From the NCBI GenBank assembly GCA_021378565.1, contig JAACJU010000009.1:29785-93784 (forward strand): a stretch of 64,000 nt of DNA, written 5' to 3'. The position numbers and the translations under genes were made by a program. The DNA comes from Arcobacter sp. LC1. GTDB taxonomy: Bacteria > Campylobacterota > Campylobacteria > Campylobacterales > Arcobacteraceae. Numbering within the stretch: position 1 is the stretch's first letter; every line of letters begins with the position of its first letter. Below are positions 35,663-43,525 of this stretch, piece by piece. Below the pieces are notes generated by a model. The model was not told where the DNA came from. It saw only the letters and a program-made list of their open reading frames with translations, and searched no databases.

Positions 35663-36885
35663 TGAAAAAAAGTTTGTTATTAATAATATTATTACCTGCA
35701 TTTATCATGGCTGATATTTTACAAAATGCTATCGATAAAGCAATGCCTAATTCCATTTTAAAACTTAAAAATGGTGTTTACAAAGGTAATATTATTATTA
35801 ATAAACCTATTACTATTATAGGAAAAGGCAAACATGTAGTAATTGATGGTGACTTAAAACTAAGTGTAATTACTATTAAAAGCTCAAACGTAACTATAAA
35901 AAATTTAAAAATTATAAATAGTGGAGACAGACATTATAGTTTAGACTCAGGCATAACGGCAAGAGATGTAAAAAATATACTAATAGAAAATTGTTTAATC
36001 ACTAATACTTTATTTGGAATTAATTTTGAAAAAGTTAATCATTCAAAATTATTAAATAATAAAATTATTTCAAAAAGTTATTCTATGGGAATTAGAGGTG
36101 ATGGAATAAAACTGTGGTATAGCAATAATAATATTATTAAAGGCAATTCTGTTTTAAATTCAAAAGATGTCTTATTAGCTTATTCAAATTCTAATTTGAT
36201 AGAAGATAATATTGGCAAGAATAGTAGATATTCTCTTCATCTTATGTATTCTTTTCATAATATTATAAGAAAAAATAAATATACAGGAAATTCAGTAGGT
36301 ATTTTTTTGATGTATAGTAGTGATGCTTTAGTAGAGCAAAATACAATCAAAAATTCTTTGGGTGTGACTGGTGTGGCTATTGGCTTAAAAGAAACGGGGA
36401 ATACTATTATAAAAAATAATATTTTAGTTTATAATACTACAGGAATTAGTATGGATCGCTCACCTGATGACGATACTATGCCTAATTTTATTGAAAATAA
36501 TGAAATAGCAAACAACAGAGTTGGTATAAAATTTCTAAATATTTGTGAGAACCTAACTATTGCAAAAAATAATTTTGAAGATAATTTAGACCAAATTGAT
36601 GATGGTGACGCAATATCTAGCACAAATTCGTATAAATGGAAAGGAAATTATTGGGATGATTATAAAGCATTTGACAGAAACTCTGATTTAATAGGAGATA
36701 GCCCATATACTTTATACAATTATCTTGGTGATTTTTACAAACAAAATGATACTACTAGATTTTTTTATGGTTCAGCGGCTACAACATTAATACTTTTTAT
36801 ACATAGATTGATTCCATTTTCTAAACCAAAATTAATCTTAGAAGACAAAAACCCATCAATGATAAAATTTAAAATCAAAGGATAA
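35662..36885 (+). CDS. nosD: Copper-site assembly protein NosD
   Basis: A 407-residue periplasmic protein with a signal peptide (about 1-17) and a parallel beta-helix built from many asparagine-rich repeats (NNIIKGNSVLNSKDVLL, HNIIRKNKYTGNSVGIFLMYS and so on), followed near 325-345 by the NosD hallmark KWKGNYWDDY and a C-terminal hydrophobic anchor (about 370-392). NosD works with the NosFY ABC transporter to build the Cu4S CuZ site. Confidence 0.93.
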   Translation: MKKSLLLIILLPAFIMADILQNAIDKAMPNSILKLKNGVYKGNIIINKPITIIGKGKHVVIDGDLKLSVITIKSSNVTIKNLKIINSGDRHYSLDSGITARDVKNILIENCLITNTLFGINFEKVNHSKLLNNKIISKSYSMGIRGDGIKLWYSNNNIIKGNSVLNSKDVLLAYSNSNLIEDNIGKNSRYSLHLMYSFHNIIRKNKYTGNSVGIFLMYSSDALVEQNTIKNSLGVTGVAIGLKETGNTIIKNNILVYNTTGISMDRSPDDDTMPNFIENNEIANNRVGIKFLNICENLTIAKNNFEDNLDQIDDGDAISSTNSYKWKGNYWDDYKAFDRNSDLIGDSPYTLYNYLGDFYKQNDTTRFFYGSAATTLILFIHRLIPFSKPKLILEDKNPSMIKFKIKG

Positions 36886-36889
36886 AAAT

Positions 36890-37360
36890 ATGAAAATGAT
36901 AACTATTTTTTTAACAATAACACTAATGTTTACGGCGTGTTTTGATAGCAAAAATAACAAGAGCAGTAAAGAAATTACTAAAAATGTGCAGACAGCAAAA
37001 AGTAATTTTATAGAAACAGATAAAAATCCAAAAGTTAAATTTGCGGATAATATAGAAGAAATTCCTACTAGCAAGGCAATTTTAAATTTTAAGTTTAGTA
37101 AAGAATTTATGACACATTGTTCAGCTTGTCATAATAGCCGTGCTAATGGAGTATTTGGACCTTCACTTTTAAATAAAAACAAAGAAGATATATTAAAAAC
37201 TCTTTTGGCATTTAAAGCTGATAGTAATAAAAATATTTATATGTATGAACTATTAAATAATATGAGCAATAAGGACATAGAAGGTATAGCTAAAGAAATA
37301 TCTGATTTTGGTAAATTAGTAAAACAAGCAAAAGAAGAAAACCATGAAAAAACAAAGTAA
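36890..37360 (+). CDS. Monohaem cytochrome c lipoprotein (NosC-like)
   Basis: 156 residues: hydrophobic signal with a lipobox-like FTAC (Cys17), a hydrophilic linker of about 50 residues, then a class I cytochrome c domain with CSACH (77-81) and a Met in LLNNMSNKDIEGIAKEI (about 125) as probable sixth ligand. Placed in the nos operon it probably carries electrons to the cytochrome domain of NosZ. In Wolinella this position is held by nosG, nosC1, nosC2 and nosH; only one small cytochrome is here. Confidence 0.85.
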   Translation: MKMITIFLTITLMFTACFDSKNNKSSKEITKNVQTAKSNFIETDKNPKVKFADNIEEIPTSKAILNFKFSKEFMTHCSACHNSRANGVFGPSLLNKNKEDILKTLLAFKADSNKNIYMYELLNNMSNKDIEGIAKEISDFGKLVKQAKEENHEKTK

Positions 37361-37502
37361 TAAAAATATGAAAAAACATATAGCAGCAGGTATTATAACG
37401 GTAATAGTACTTTTAATTATGATAAATTTAATAGGTAAAAAATCTTATGAAGGAAAAACTGAAAACTTGATAACTGAATTTAATCAAGGCTTGTATCAAT
37501 GA
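37344..37502 (+). CDS. Unrecognised small single-span membrane protein in the nos operon
   Basis: A 52-residue frame, too short for most gene-calling cut-offs. It begins ATGAAAAAACAAAG inside the end of the cytochrome gene, has a basic N-terminus (KKQSNKNMKKH), one membrane helix (IAAGIITVIVLLIMINLIG, about 13-31) and a short periplasmic tail. Its stop TGA overlaps the nosF start in an ATGA. Filling the whole gap between two coupled genes with overlaps at both ends argues that it is translated. I do not recognise a family; it could be a membrane tether for the cytochrome or for NosDFY, or what is left of a longer nos gene. Confidence 0.7.
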   Translation: MKKQSNKNMKKHIAAGIITVIVLLIMINLIGKKSYEGKTENLITEFNQGLYQ

Positions 37503-38134
37503 TAAATATAGACAAAGCTTGCAAAACATTTAATAAAGAACTTGTCTTAAATAATTTATCACTAAATATTGATAAAGGTGAAAATGTATCTTTAATAGGT
37601 GAAAATGGAGCTGGGAAAACTACCTTAGTTAGAACATTATTGGGATTTTATTCTATAGATAGTGGAACTATAAGGGTTAATAATTTAGATCCAAGGGTGC
37701 ATAGAAAAGAAGTATTACACGATATTGCTTTTGTCCCTCAATTGCCACCTCCTATTTTATTTAAAGTAAAAGAATTAATGAAATTTACTTCTACTTTATT
37801 AAATATTTCAGTTGATAGCATAGTACAAATTGCTAATCTTTTTAATTTAGATATAAATCACCATGGGAATAAAACATTTTTTTCTCTATCTGGTGGTATG
37901 AAACAAAAAATGCTATTATCAATCGCATTAGCAAGAGATAATAGTATTTTAATACTTGATGAGCCTGTTTCAAACTTAGATACAAAAAGTAGAACAGTCT
38001 TTTATGATTTAATGCTACAAAAAAGAGATAAAACTTTTATTATTATCACCCATGGCGAAAGTGAGATAAAAAATATTACTAATAGACGAGTTTATATGCA
38101 GTTAGGCGAAGTCATAAAAGATGAGAAAAATTAA
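37499..38134 (+). CDS. nosF: ABC transporter ATPase NosF
   Basis: A 211-residue ATP-binding protein of the NosDFY copper-site assembly complex: Walker A GENGAGKT (about 34-41), signature LSGGMKQKM, Walker B ILILDEPVSNLD and the H-loop IIITHGESE. Shorter than the 300-residue canonical NosF, as is usual in clade II clusters. The ATGA overlap with the preceding small gene implies coupled translation. Confidence 0.93.
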   Translation: MINIDKACKTFNKELVLNNLSLNIDKGENVSLIGENGAGKTTLVRTLLGFYSIDSGTIRVNNLDPRVHRKEVLHDIAFVPQLPPPILFKVKELMKFTSTLLNISVDSIVQIANLFNLDINHHGNKTFFSLSGGMKQKMLLSIALARDNSILILDEPVSNLDTKSRTVFYDLMLQKRDKTFIIITHGESEIKNITNRRVYMQLGEVIKDEKN

Positions 38135-38149
38135 AATAAAGGATTATAA

Positions 38150-38566
38150 TTGAGTAAATTTAAAAATATATTTCTGTCAATATTATCGATATTAATTTTT
38201 ATAGCTTGTAATTCTAGTAATGATACACGAGGATTAAAAAAAGTTAAATTAAATAGAGATACTTGCACAAGATGCACTATGATTATAAGTGATCCTAGAT
38301 ATATATCTCAAGTTGTAATGCCTAAAGCTACTAAAGCATTTGATGATGTTGGTTGCGCTGTGCATTGGATTAAAGAAAATAAAATTACGAAGTTTAAAAT
38401 TTATGTAAAAGATATAGATACAAATAAATACATAAATGCTAAAACAGCTTATTATTCCATAGGTAGTAGTCCTATGGGTTATAATTTTGCTGCTCATAAA
38501 GTAAAAGATAAAAAAAATAAATTTACTTACAATGAAATGTCTAAAATCGTTAGAAGTAAAAGGTAA
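38150..38566 (+). CDS. nosL: Copper chaperone lipoprotein NosL
   Basis: A 138-residue lipoprotein (lipobox IFIAC, Cys20) that supplies Cu(I) for NosZ maturation. The copper motif CTRCTMIISD (Cys39, Cys42, Met44) and the later AFDDVGCAVHW are typical NosL features. Start is TTG at 38150 behind AAAGGATTATAA. It lies before nosY; in Wolinella nosL comes after nosY. Confidence 0.93.
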   Translation: MSKFKNIFLSILSILIFIACNSSNDTRGLKKVKLNRDTCTRCTMIISDPRYISQVVMPKATKAFDDVGCAVHWIKENKITKFKIYVKDIDTNKYINAKTAYYSIGSSPMGYNFAAHKVKDKKNKFTYNEMSKIVRSKR

Positions 38567-38572
38567 AATAAA

Positions 38573-39415
38573 ATGCGAAAATTTGAACACCTAATCTTAG
38601 CTGTAAAGCTAGATTTAAAAGAATCTTTAATTTCAAAATGGTTTATATTTTATATGCTTTTTTTTGGAATTATTATAATTACTTTTTTCATAACAGGGGT
38701 AAATAAATCTGCTCTAGCAGGGTTTTCAGGTTTAAACAGATTATTACTTATGTATATACAAATAACAATAGCAATATTACCTATTTTTATATTAGTCACA
38801 ACAGTTAAATCAATAGTAAAGGACAGAGTAAGCCATGTATTAGAATACCTATTATCTTTTCCGATATCATTAAGTGATTATTATTGGGGAAGATTTATAG
38901 GTAGGCTTATAACCGTATTTATACCTGTATTATTTGCTCTAATTTTAGCAGTTATAATAGGCGCTTTTCAAGGAGATTTTACTTCTATCAAAATATTTGC
39001 ACTTTATTGTATGCTTATATTTTCACTTAGTTGGTTTTTTGTTAGTGTTGCATTTTTTATATCTACAATAGCAAAAAATCAAGATACAGCAGTAGGCGTA
39101 TCATTTGGAGTTTGGCTTCTTTTATTAATATTATTAGACATTATTTTATTAGAATTTCTTATGCAAGCGAAGTTTAATGTGCCTGAATATGTGATAATGA
39201 TTTTAGCACTATTAAATCCATTGGAACTATTCAGAATCGCTGCTATTATGCTATTTGATTATAATCTTGCTACTATTGGACCTGTGGCTTATTATATACT
39301 AGATATATTTTCTAATGCTATGTTTTTACTTTTAACATTTTGCTACACTATAGTTTTAGGATTTGTCTTTGCTTATGGTGGCGTACATTTATTTAAAAAA
39401 CGAGATTTATTATAA
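38573..39415 (+). CDS. nosY: ABC transporter permease NosY
   Basis: A 280-residue inner-membrane permease with six predicted helices, matching the NosY/ABC-2 family: LVTTVKSIVKDRVSHVLEYLLSFPISLSDYYWGRF after the second helix is the characteristic cytoplasmic segment. Partner of NosF and NosD in forming the CuZ centre. Last gene of the nos operon. Confidence 0.92.
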   Translation: MRKFEHLILAVKLDLKESLISKWFIFYMLFFGIIIITFFITGVNKSALAGFSGLNRLLLMYIQITIAILPIFILVTTVKSIVKDRVSHVLEYLLSFPISLSDYYWGRFIGRLITVFIPVLFALILAVIIGAFQGDFTSIKIFALYCMLIFSLSWFFVSVAFFISTIAKNQDTAVGVSFGVWLLLLILLDIILLEFLMQAKFNVPEYVIMILALLNPLELFRIAAIMLFDYNLATIGPVAYYILDIFSNAMFLLLTFCYTIVLGFVFAYGGVHLFKKRDLL

Positions 39416-39474
39416 TGGTTTTAAAATAGTTAAAAAGTAGTACCAATATGCTAATTTTAGTTTGTGTTTTTATT

Positions 39475-39528
39475 TTCAAGGCTAAACTTTTTTAATTTTT
39501 TATTTTTTTTTTTAGAGTGAGCCTTGAA
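39475..39528. terminator. Inverted repeat between nosY and dapD
   Basis: TTCAAGGCT and AGCCTTGAA flank a T-rich loop of about 36 bases. The long loop makes it an atypical terminator, but it sits between two convergent genes where one is expected. Confidence 0.45.
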
Positions 39529-39554
39529 TTTCTAATTTATCAGTTTAAATAATT

Positions 39555-40742
39555 CTAATGCAAGTCTTTATTTAATTTAATCTCTCTTGTGCTTCTTTTT
39601 GCCACACTTTGCCCAGTTTGTGAATTTACCCTAAAATGCACTCCATTAACTCCTATAAAATCACTTCCTTTCATCAAAGTTGTGATTTTTTTATTTGGAT
39701 TTATTTCTTGAATTAATTTCACATCTTTTTCACTTAGGCTTATTTTTGTCCCAGCTAAAACTGTAATTCCCGCATCAAGAATACACCCATCACCTATACT
39801 AGTTCCTGTGCATGAATTTGCCCCAAGCAAGGTATTTTCTCCAATACTTACAGGAACTCCATCAGTGCCACTAAGTACTCCTAAAATAGAAGCGCCACCA
39901 CCAACATCAGTACCAGCCCCAACAACAGCGCTTGAGCTAATACGCCCCTCAACCATTACAGAACCTAGCGTCCCCGCGTTAAAGTTGATGTATGCAGCTC
40001 CTGGCATAACAGTAGTTCCACAAGCTAGTTGCGCTCCGAAACGAACCTTAGCACTATCAAGAATTCTTGTATTATCACTAGGAATTATATGGCTTAGAAA
40101 TCTAGGAAATTTATCAACCATAGTAATATTTGGATACTTATTTACTAATTTTAGAGAAATTTCATTTTCTCTTAGCCAAGCAAGTTCAATAGGAGTATTT
40201 CCACTCCAAGCGCAGTTTTCTAGAAGTCCAAAAGCACCATTTAAATCCAAGCTTCTAAGATTTGCTTTACCTGAAGATAAGGCGTAAAGTTTCAAATAAA
40301 CACTCTCAACACTTAAAGGCTTAGAATCTTCAAAGATAAAAACTACCTTGAAATCTTTTGAACTTAAACCACTTTGGATAGGCAAAGTTGCAAGGGCTCT
40401 TAGAACTTGAACATTTTTATGAAGTTCACCCTTAGCCTCAGGAATAAAAGGCTTGAAATCTTCTATACATTTTGCTAAAAATTTATCATTTAACTCAAAA
40501 CTTAGCTCACTTTTATTTAAATCAAGTTCAACACCACTTTGTTTTAAGGCGTCAAGCATAAGAGCAGCTGAGCCATAATTTTCTTCCCAAGAATGAACTA
40601 AGTAAGTAGCTTGTAAGATTTTATCTGTATTTTTTTGTCCTCTATCAAGTCTAGCTATTCCAAATCCTAGAGGTTTTTTATACCAAGAACTAGCTTGGAT
40701 TTTTTCAACTTTTGCTTTAAATTCTTCTTTGGTGGCAATCAT
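39555..40742 (-). CDS. dapD: Tetrahydrodipicolinate N-succinyltransferase
   Basis: Lysine/diaminopimelate pathway enzyme that succinylates tetrahydrodipicolinate with succinyl-CoA. The 395 residues correspond to the long form found in Campylobacterota. The C-terminal half is a left-handed beta helix with hexapeptide repeats (MPGAAYINFNAGTLGSVMVEGRISSSAVVGAGTDVGGG and LLGANSCTGTSIGDGCILDAG, about 245-330). Monocistronic by position. Confidence 0.92.
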   Translation of the reverse strand: MIATKEEFKAKVEKIQASSWYKKPLGFGIARLDRGQKNTDKILQATYLVHSWEENYGSAALMLDALKQSGVELDLNKSELSFELNDKFLAKCIEDFKPFIPEAKGELHKNVQVLRALATLPIQSGLSSKDFKVVFIFEDSKPLSVESVYLKLYALSSGKANLRSLDLNGAFGLLENCAWSGNTPIELAWLRENEISLKLVNKYPNITMVDKFPRFLSHIIPSDNTRILDSAKVRFGAQLACGTTVMPGAAYINFNAGTLGSVMVEGRISSSAVVGAGTDVGGGASILGVLSGTDGVPVSIGENTLLGANSCTGTSIGDGCILDAGITVLAGTKISLSEKDVKLIQEINPNKKITTLMKGSDFIGVNGVHFRVNSQTGQSVAKRSTREIKLNKDLH

Positions 40743-40841
40743 TTATAAACTCCTTAGGCTTTTTTAAAATGGAAAATAGAAATTATAAAATAAATATTAC
40801 TGAGATTATACACTAAACAAACTAAGGAAATGCTCAAAATT

Positions 40842-42704
40842 TTATATATTGCAATCCATATCAACACTAGCTTTTTTTTGGTTTAAAAAATGCAAACAAG
40901 GTAGAAGTTTAGCTGGACTTGATGAGCGTAAAAGCATTTCATATCTATAATCATTAGCCACTTTAAAAACTCTAGCTGGGCTAAGTCCAACTAGCTCAAC
41001 ACCTTCAAAATTATCCAAAAGTTTAGAAAGATTTTCAAGTTCTTTTTTTGCACAATCTGGATTTTTATTTGACATAGTTATTTTAGCTATCTTTTTAAAA
41101 GGTGGATATAAATCTTTTCTAAAGCTTAGTTCATCTTTTAGAAGTTTTTGGTAAGAGCCTAAATAATATCTAAAAAAATCTTGATTTTTTGTTTGAATTA
41201 TTACTTCCCCTACACCTTTTCGCCCCGTTCGCCCTGCTAATTGAGTTAGTAAAGAAAGTGCATTTTCTCTAGCTTTATAACTTGGCATATTTAAGATTGA
41301 ATCAATGCCCAAAATCACACATAATTTTACATTATGGTAATCATGTCCTTTTGATAGCATTTGCGTTCCTACTAAAATATCAATCTTATTTTTATTAAAA
41401 TCATTTAAAACTTTTCTAAGTTGCTTGTCAGTTCTTATAGTATCTGTGTCAAATTTTTCTACACAAAATTTGTTAAAATACTGCGACAGCTCTTCTTGTA
41501 TTTGCGCTGTGCCTATTCTAAAATTTCTTATTATTCCTGTTTTACACTTTGGACAAAATTCTGGGATTTTTTCACTAAAGCCACAATAATGGCATTTTAA
41601 GCTTAAATCATTTTTATGCAAAGACATAGAAACAGAGCAAAAAGGACACTCAACACTAGCTCCACAAGAAGAGCAAACTTGGTATTTAAAATTTGCTCTA
41701 GTTGGTAAAAATACTATGGCTTGGTGCTTAGATTCTATACAAGATTGAAGTTTATCTAAAACAAAAGGGCTTAGATTATTTAAGCTTGTATCATAAAAAA
41801 TATGTTTTTCACTTTTGTAGTAGCTTTTTTTTAATCTAAAAAATGGCACTTTATAAAAAGTATTTAGTGATGGTGTGGCTGAGCCTAAAACCACTTTAAT
41901 ATCGTATTTACTAGCTATATAAAGGCTTAAATCCCTAACATTAAGGCGAGGTTTTGCGTCACTTTTATAAGAATTATCATGCTCTTCATCTATGATTATT
42001 AACCCTAAATCATTAAATGGCAAAAAAAGCGTTGACCTAGCTCCTGCTAAAATACGAATTTTTTTTTCTTTTATACCTTGCAAGATTTCACTTTTTTTCT
42101 TCTTAGATATTTTAGAATGCCAAATGCCAACTAAATCTCCAAAACATAATCTTAATCTTTGCTCCATTTGTGGACTTAGTGAAATCTCAGGCATTAAAAA
42201 TGCAATATCTTTGCCTTGTTTTAAGGCTTTAGCTATTAGTTTTATATAAATTTCTGTTTTTCCGCTGCCTGTATCGCCAAATAATAAAGAAGCTTTTTTT
42301 GTTTTTATAAAATCATAGGCTTCATTTTGAAATTCTGAGAGGCGAATATTTGTTTTGATATCTAATTTTTCTAAACTCCTATCATAAAATTCATAAGGAA
42401 TAAAAACGCTTAAAGCTTCAGACAAACTACAAACATAATATTGTCTTATAAATTCACTTACATCTTTTGAAAAATCGCTTAGGTATTTATTTTCTTTAGA
42501 TAAGATTTGCTTTATTTTATAGTCTTTACTAGGATTTAAATCTTCATCTAAAACCATAGCTATTTGGGGAGTTTTTTTTCTTGCAAAATTTATTTGGACA
42601 AGTTCACCATTTTTAAGTTCACTGTTATCTAAGCTTTCATCAAAAGCATAAGTGAAGCTTTGTTCAAGTGGAAGTTTTAAAATACAAAGTTTATAGTATT
42701 TCAT
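40842..42704 (-). CDS. priA: Primosomal protein N' (PriA helicase)
   Basis: 3'-5' DNA helicase that restarts stalled replication forks. 620 residues: N-terminal DNA-binding domain, Walker A GDTGSGKTEIYIKLI (about 143-157), DEEH box, a zinc-binding region with eight cysteines (CSSCGASVECPFC, CHYCGFSE, CPKCKTG, about 338-390), and the helicase half with QLAGRTGRKGVGEVIIQT. Slightly shorter than the 730-residue E. coli protein, as usual in the group. Start overlaps the upstream small gene by 14 bases. Confidence 0.95.
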   Translation of the reverse strand: MKYYKLCILKLPLEQSFTYAFDESLDNSELKNGELVQINFARKKTPQIAMVLDEDLNPSKDYKIKQILSKENKYLSDFSKDVSEFIRQYYVCSLSEALSVFIPYEFYDRSLEKLDIKTNIRLSEFQNEAYDFIKTKKASLLFGDTGSGKTEIYIKLIAKALKQGKDIAFLMPEISLSPQMEQRLRLCFGDLVGIWHSKISKKKKSEILQGIKEKKIRILAGARSTLFLPFNDLGLIIIDEEHDNSYKSDAKPRLNVRDLSLYIASKYDIKVVLGSATPSLNTFYKVPFFRLKKSYYKSEKHIFYDTSLNNLSPFVLDKLQSCIESKHQAIVFLPTRANFKYQVCSSCGASVECPFCSVSMSLHKNDLSLKCHYCGFSEKIPEFCPKCKTGIIRNFRIGTAQIQEELSQYFNKFCVEKFDTDTIRTDKQLRKVLNDFNKNKIDILVGTQMLSKGHDYHNVKLCVILGIDSILNMPSYKARENALSLLTQLAGRTGRKGVGEVIIQTKNQDFFRYYLGSYQKLLKDELSFRKDLYPPFKKIAKITMSNKNPDCAKKELENLSKLLDNFEGVELVGLSPARVFKVANDYRYEMLLRSSSPAKLLPCLHFLNQKKASVDMDCNI

Positions 42705-42918
42705 CTAGGTTTTTAGATATTTTATCGCTTAATTCATTTAGTTCATTTTTTAAAGTCAAGCATTCTTCGCTTTGTTTTACATAAGCTAAAAATAAGTCCT
42801 TGATTTCTATATTTTTGCCTGAACTTGCTAAATTTTTTTTTAATAATCTTGCTAGACTTTCTTCAACATCTATAGTATAAGCTAAATGATTTATATAAAA
42901 AATTTCCTTATTCATCAT
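42691..42918 (-). CDS. Small helical protein upstream of priA
   Basis: Seventy-five residues, soluble, beginning MMNKEIFYINHLAYTIDVEESLARLLKKNL and ending in a coiled coil (CLTLKNELNELSDKISKNLDEIL). The short beta start followed by helix loosely recalls ZapA-type division proteins, but I cannot establish this. Overlaps both the preceding gene (11 bases) and priA (14 bases), which supports it being real. Confidence 0.65.
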   Translation of the reverse strand: MMNKEIFYINHLAYTIDVEESLARLLKKNLASSGKNIEIKDLFLAYVKQSEECLTLKNELNELSDKISKNLDEIL

Positions 42919-43111
42919 CTACTTTCTCTTTATTTAGTGCGCTATCAATATTGAAAAGCATATCTTGCGATTTTCGCAAAATTTTATCTTCTTCATCTCT
43001 TAATCTAGCAAGTTTGATTTCCAAGACTTCTTTGTCTAATTTTGCTCTTTCATATTTTTCTATTAAAATTTCAATTTGATGATTTAATCTATCTATTATT
43101 TCCATTCGCAA
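42908..43111 (-). CDS. Small coiled-coil protein
   Basis: Sixty-seven residues, almost entirely a predicted coiled coil (IDRLNHQIEILIEKYERAKLDKEVLEIKLARLRDEEDKIL). Size and composition resemble ZapB-like or other short structural proteins; not recognised. First gene of the priA operon, overlapping the next by 11 bases. Confidence 0.65.
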   Translation of the reverse strand: MRMEIIDRLNHQIEILIEKYERAKLDKEVLEIKLARLRDEEDKILRKSQDMLFNIDSALNKEKVDDE

Positions 43112-43162
43112 TTATAACTAAGTTTTTATAAAAAAATCTTTTTGAGTAAGTTTTTTGTTTTA

Positions 43163-43237
43163 TGGCTCCGGATGCTGGGTTCGAACCAGCGGCCAAATGA
43201 TTAACAGTCATCTACTCTACCACTGAGCTAATCCGGA
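43163..43237 (-). tRNA. tRNA-Asn (GTT)
   Basis: A complete cloverleaf on the minus strand: acceptor TCCGGAT/ATCCGGA, D arm with AGCTCAGTGGTAGAG, anticodon loop CTGTTAA (anticodon GTT), T arm GCTGG-TTCGAAC-CCAGC, discriminator G and an encoded CCA end at 43163-43165. Seventy-five bases including CCA. Confidence 0.95.
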
Positions 43238-43342
43238 TTACACTTTTTTAGGTAGGAATTTTAGCTACTTTTTCATTTTTTGTCAATTAAACTTAACTTA
43301 AATATCATTTTTTTATAAAAAAGGTAAAAACTTTTCTTTATC

Positions 43343-43440
43343 TTAGATTAATAATGTTTAGATATAATTTCAAATTAGTCCGTTAGAAGGGTTATGTAAG
43401 TAATGAAATATGAACAAACTTATAGATTTTTAAACTGTGT
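43343..43440 (+). repeat. Upstream copy of the RND gene promoter and start
   Basis: Resembles 43459-43556 at a fixed offset of 116 bases. Shared landmarks are TATAATTTCAAA (43363 and 43479) and ATGAAYAAACTTATAGATTT (43410 and 43526). In this copy the frame reads MNKLIDF then TAA, a seven-codon stump of the RND protein. Confidence 0.8.
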
Positions 43441-43441
43441 A

Positions 43442-43467
43442 TTAACCTTTTATTCATACTAGGTTAA
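43442..43467. promoter_or_regulatory. Inverted repeat, possible operator of the RND operon
   Basis: TTAACCT-N12-AGGTTAA overlaps the -35 region of the second TATAAT (43479-43484). A dyad at this place would suit a dimeric repressor, but no regulator gene is adjacent. Confidence 0.4.
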
Positions 43468-43478
43468 CAAATACTTAC

Positions 43479-43484
43479 TATAAT
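43479..43484 (+). promoter_or_regulatory. Candidate -10 element of the RND operon
   Basis: TATAAT 42 bases before the RND start; a duplicate lies at 43363-43368. Confidence 0.5.
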
Positions 43485-43525
43485 TTCAAAGTATTTCATA
43501 CAAAAGGATTACAAAATGATTAACT

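Noticed and set aside
35800..36560. Repetitive asparagine-rich sequence as a possible tandem repeat or CRISPR-like array.
   Set aside because: It encodes the degenerate beta-helix repeats of NosD, with no nucleotide-level regularity.
36856..37074. Minus-strand frame of 72 codons opposite the cytochrome c lipoprotein.
   Set aside because: Antisense shadow; the plus-strand gene has a signal, lipobox and haem motif.
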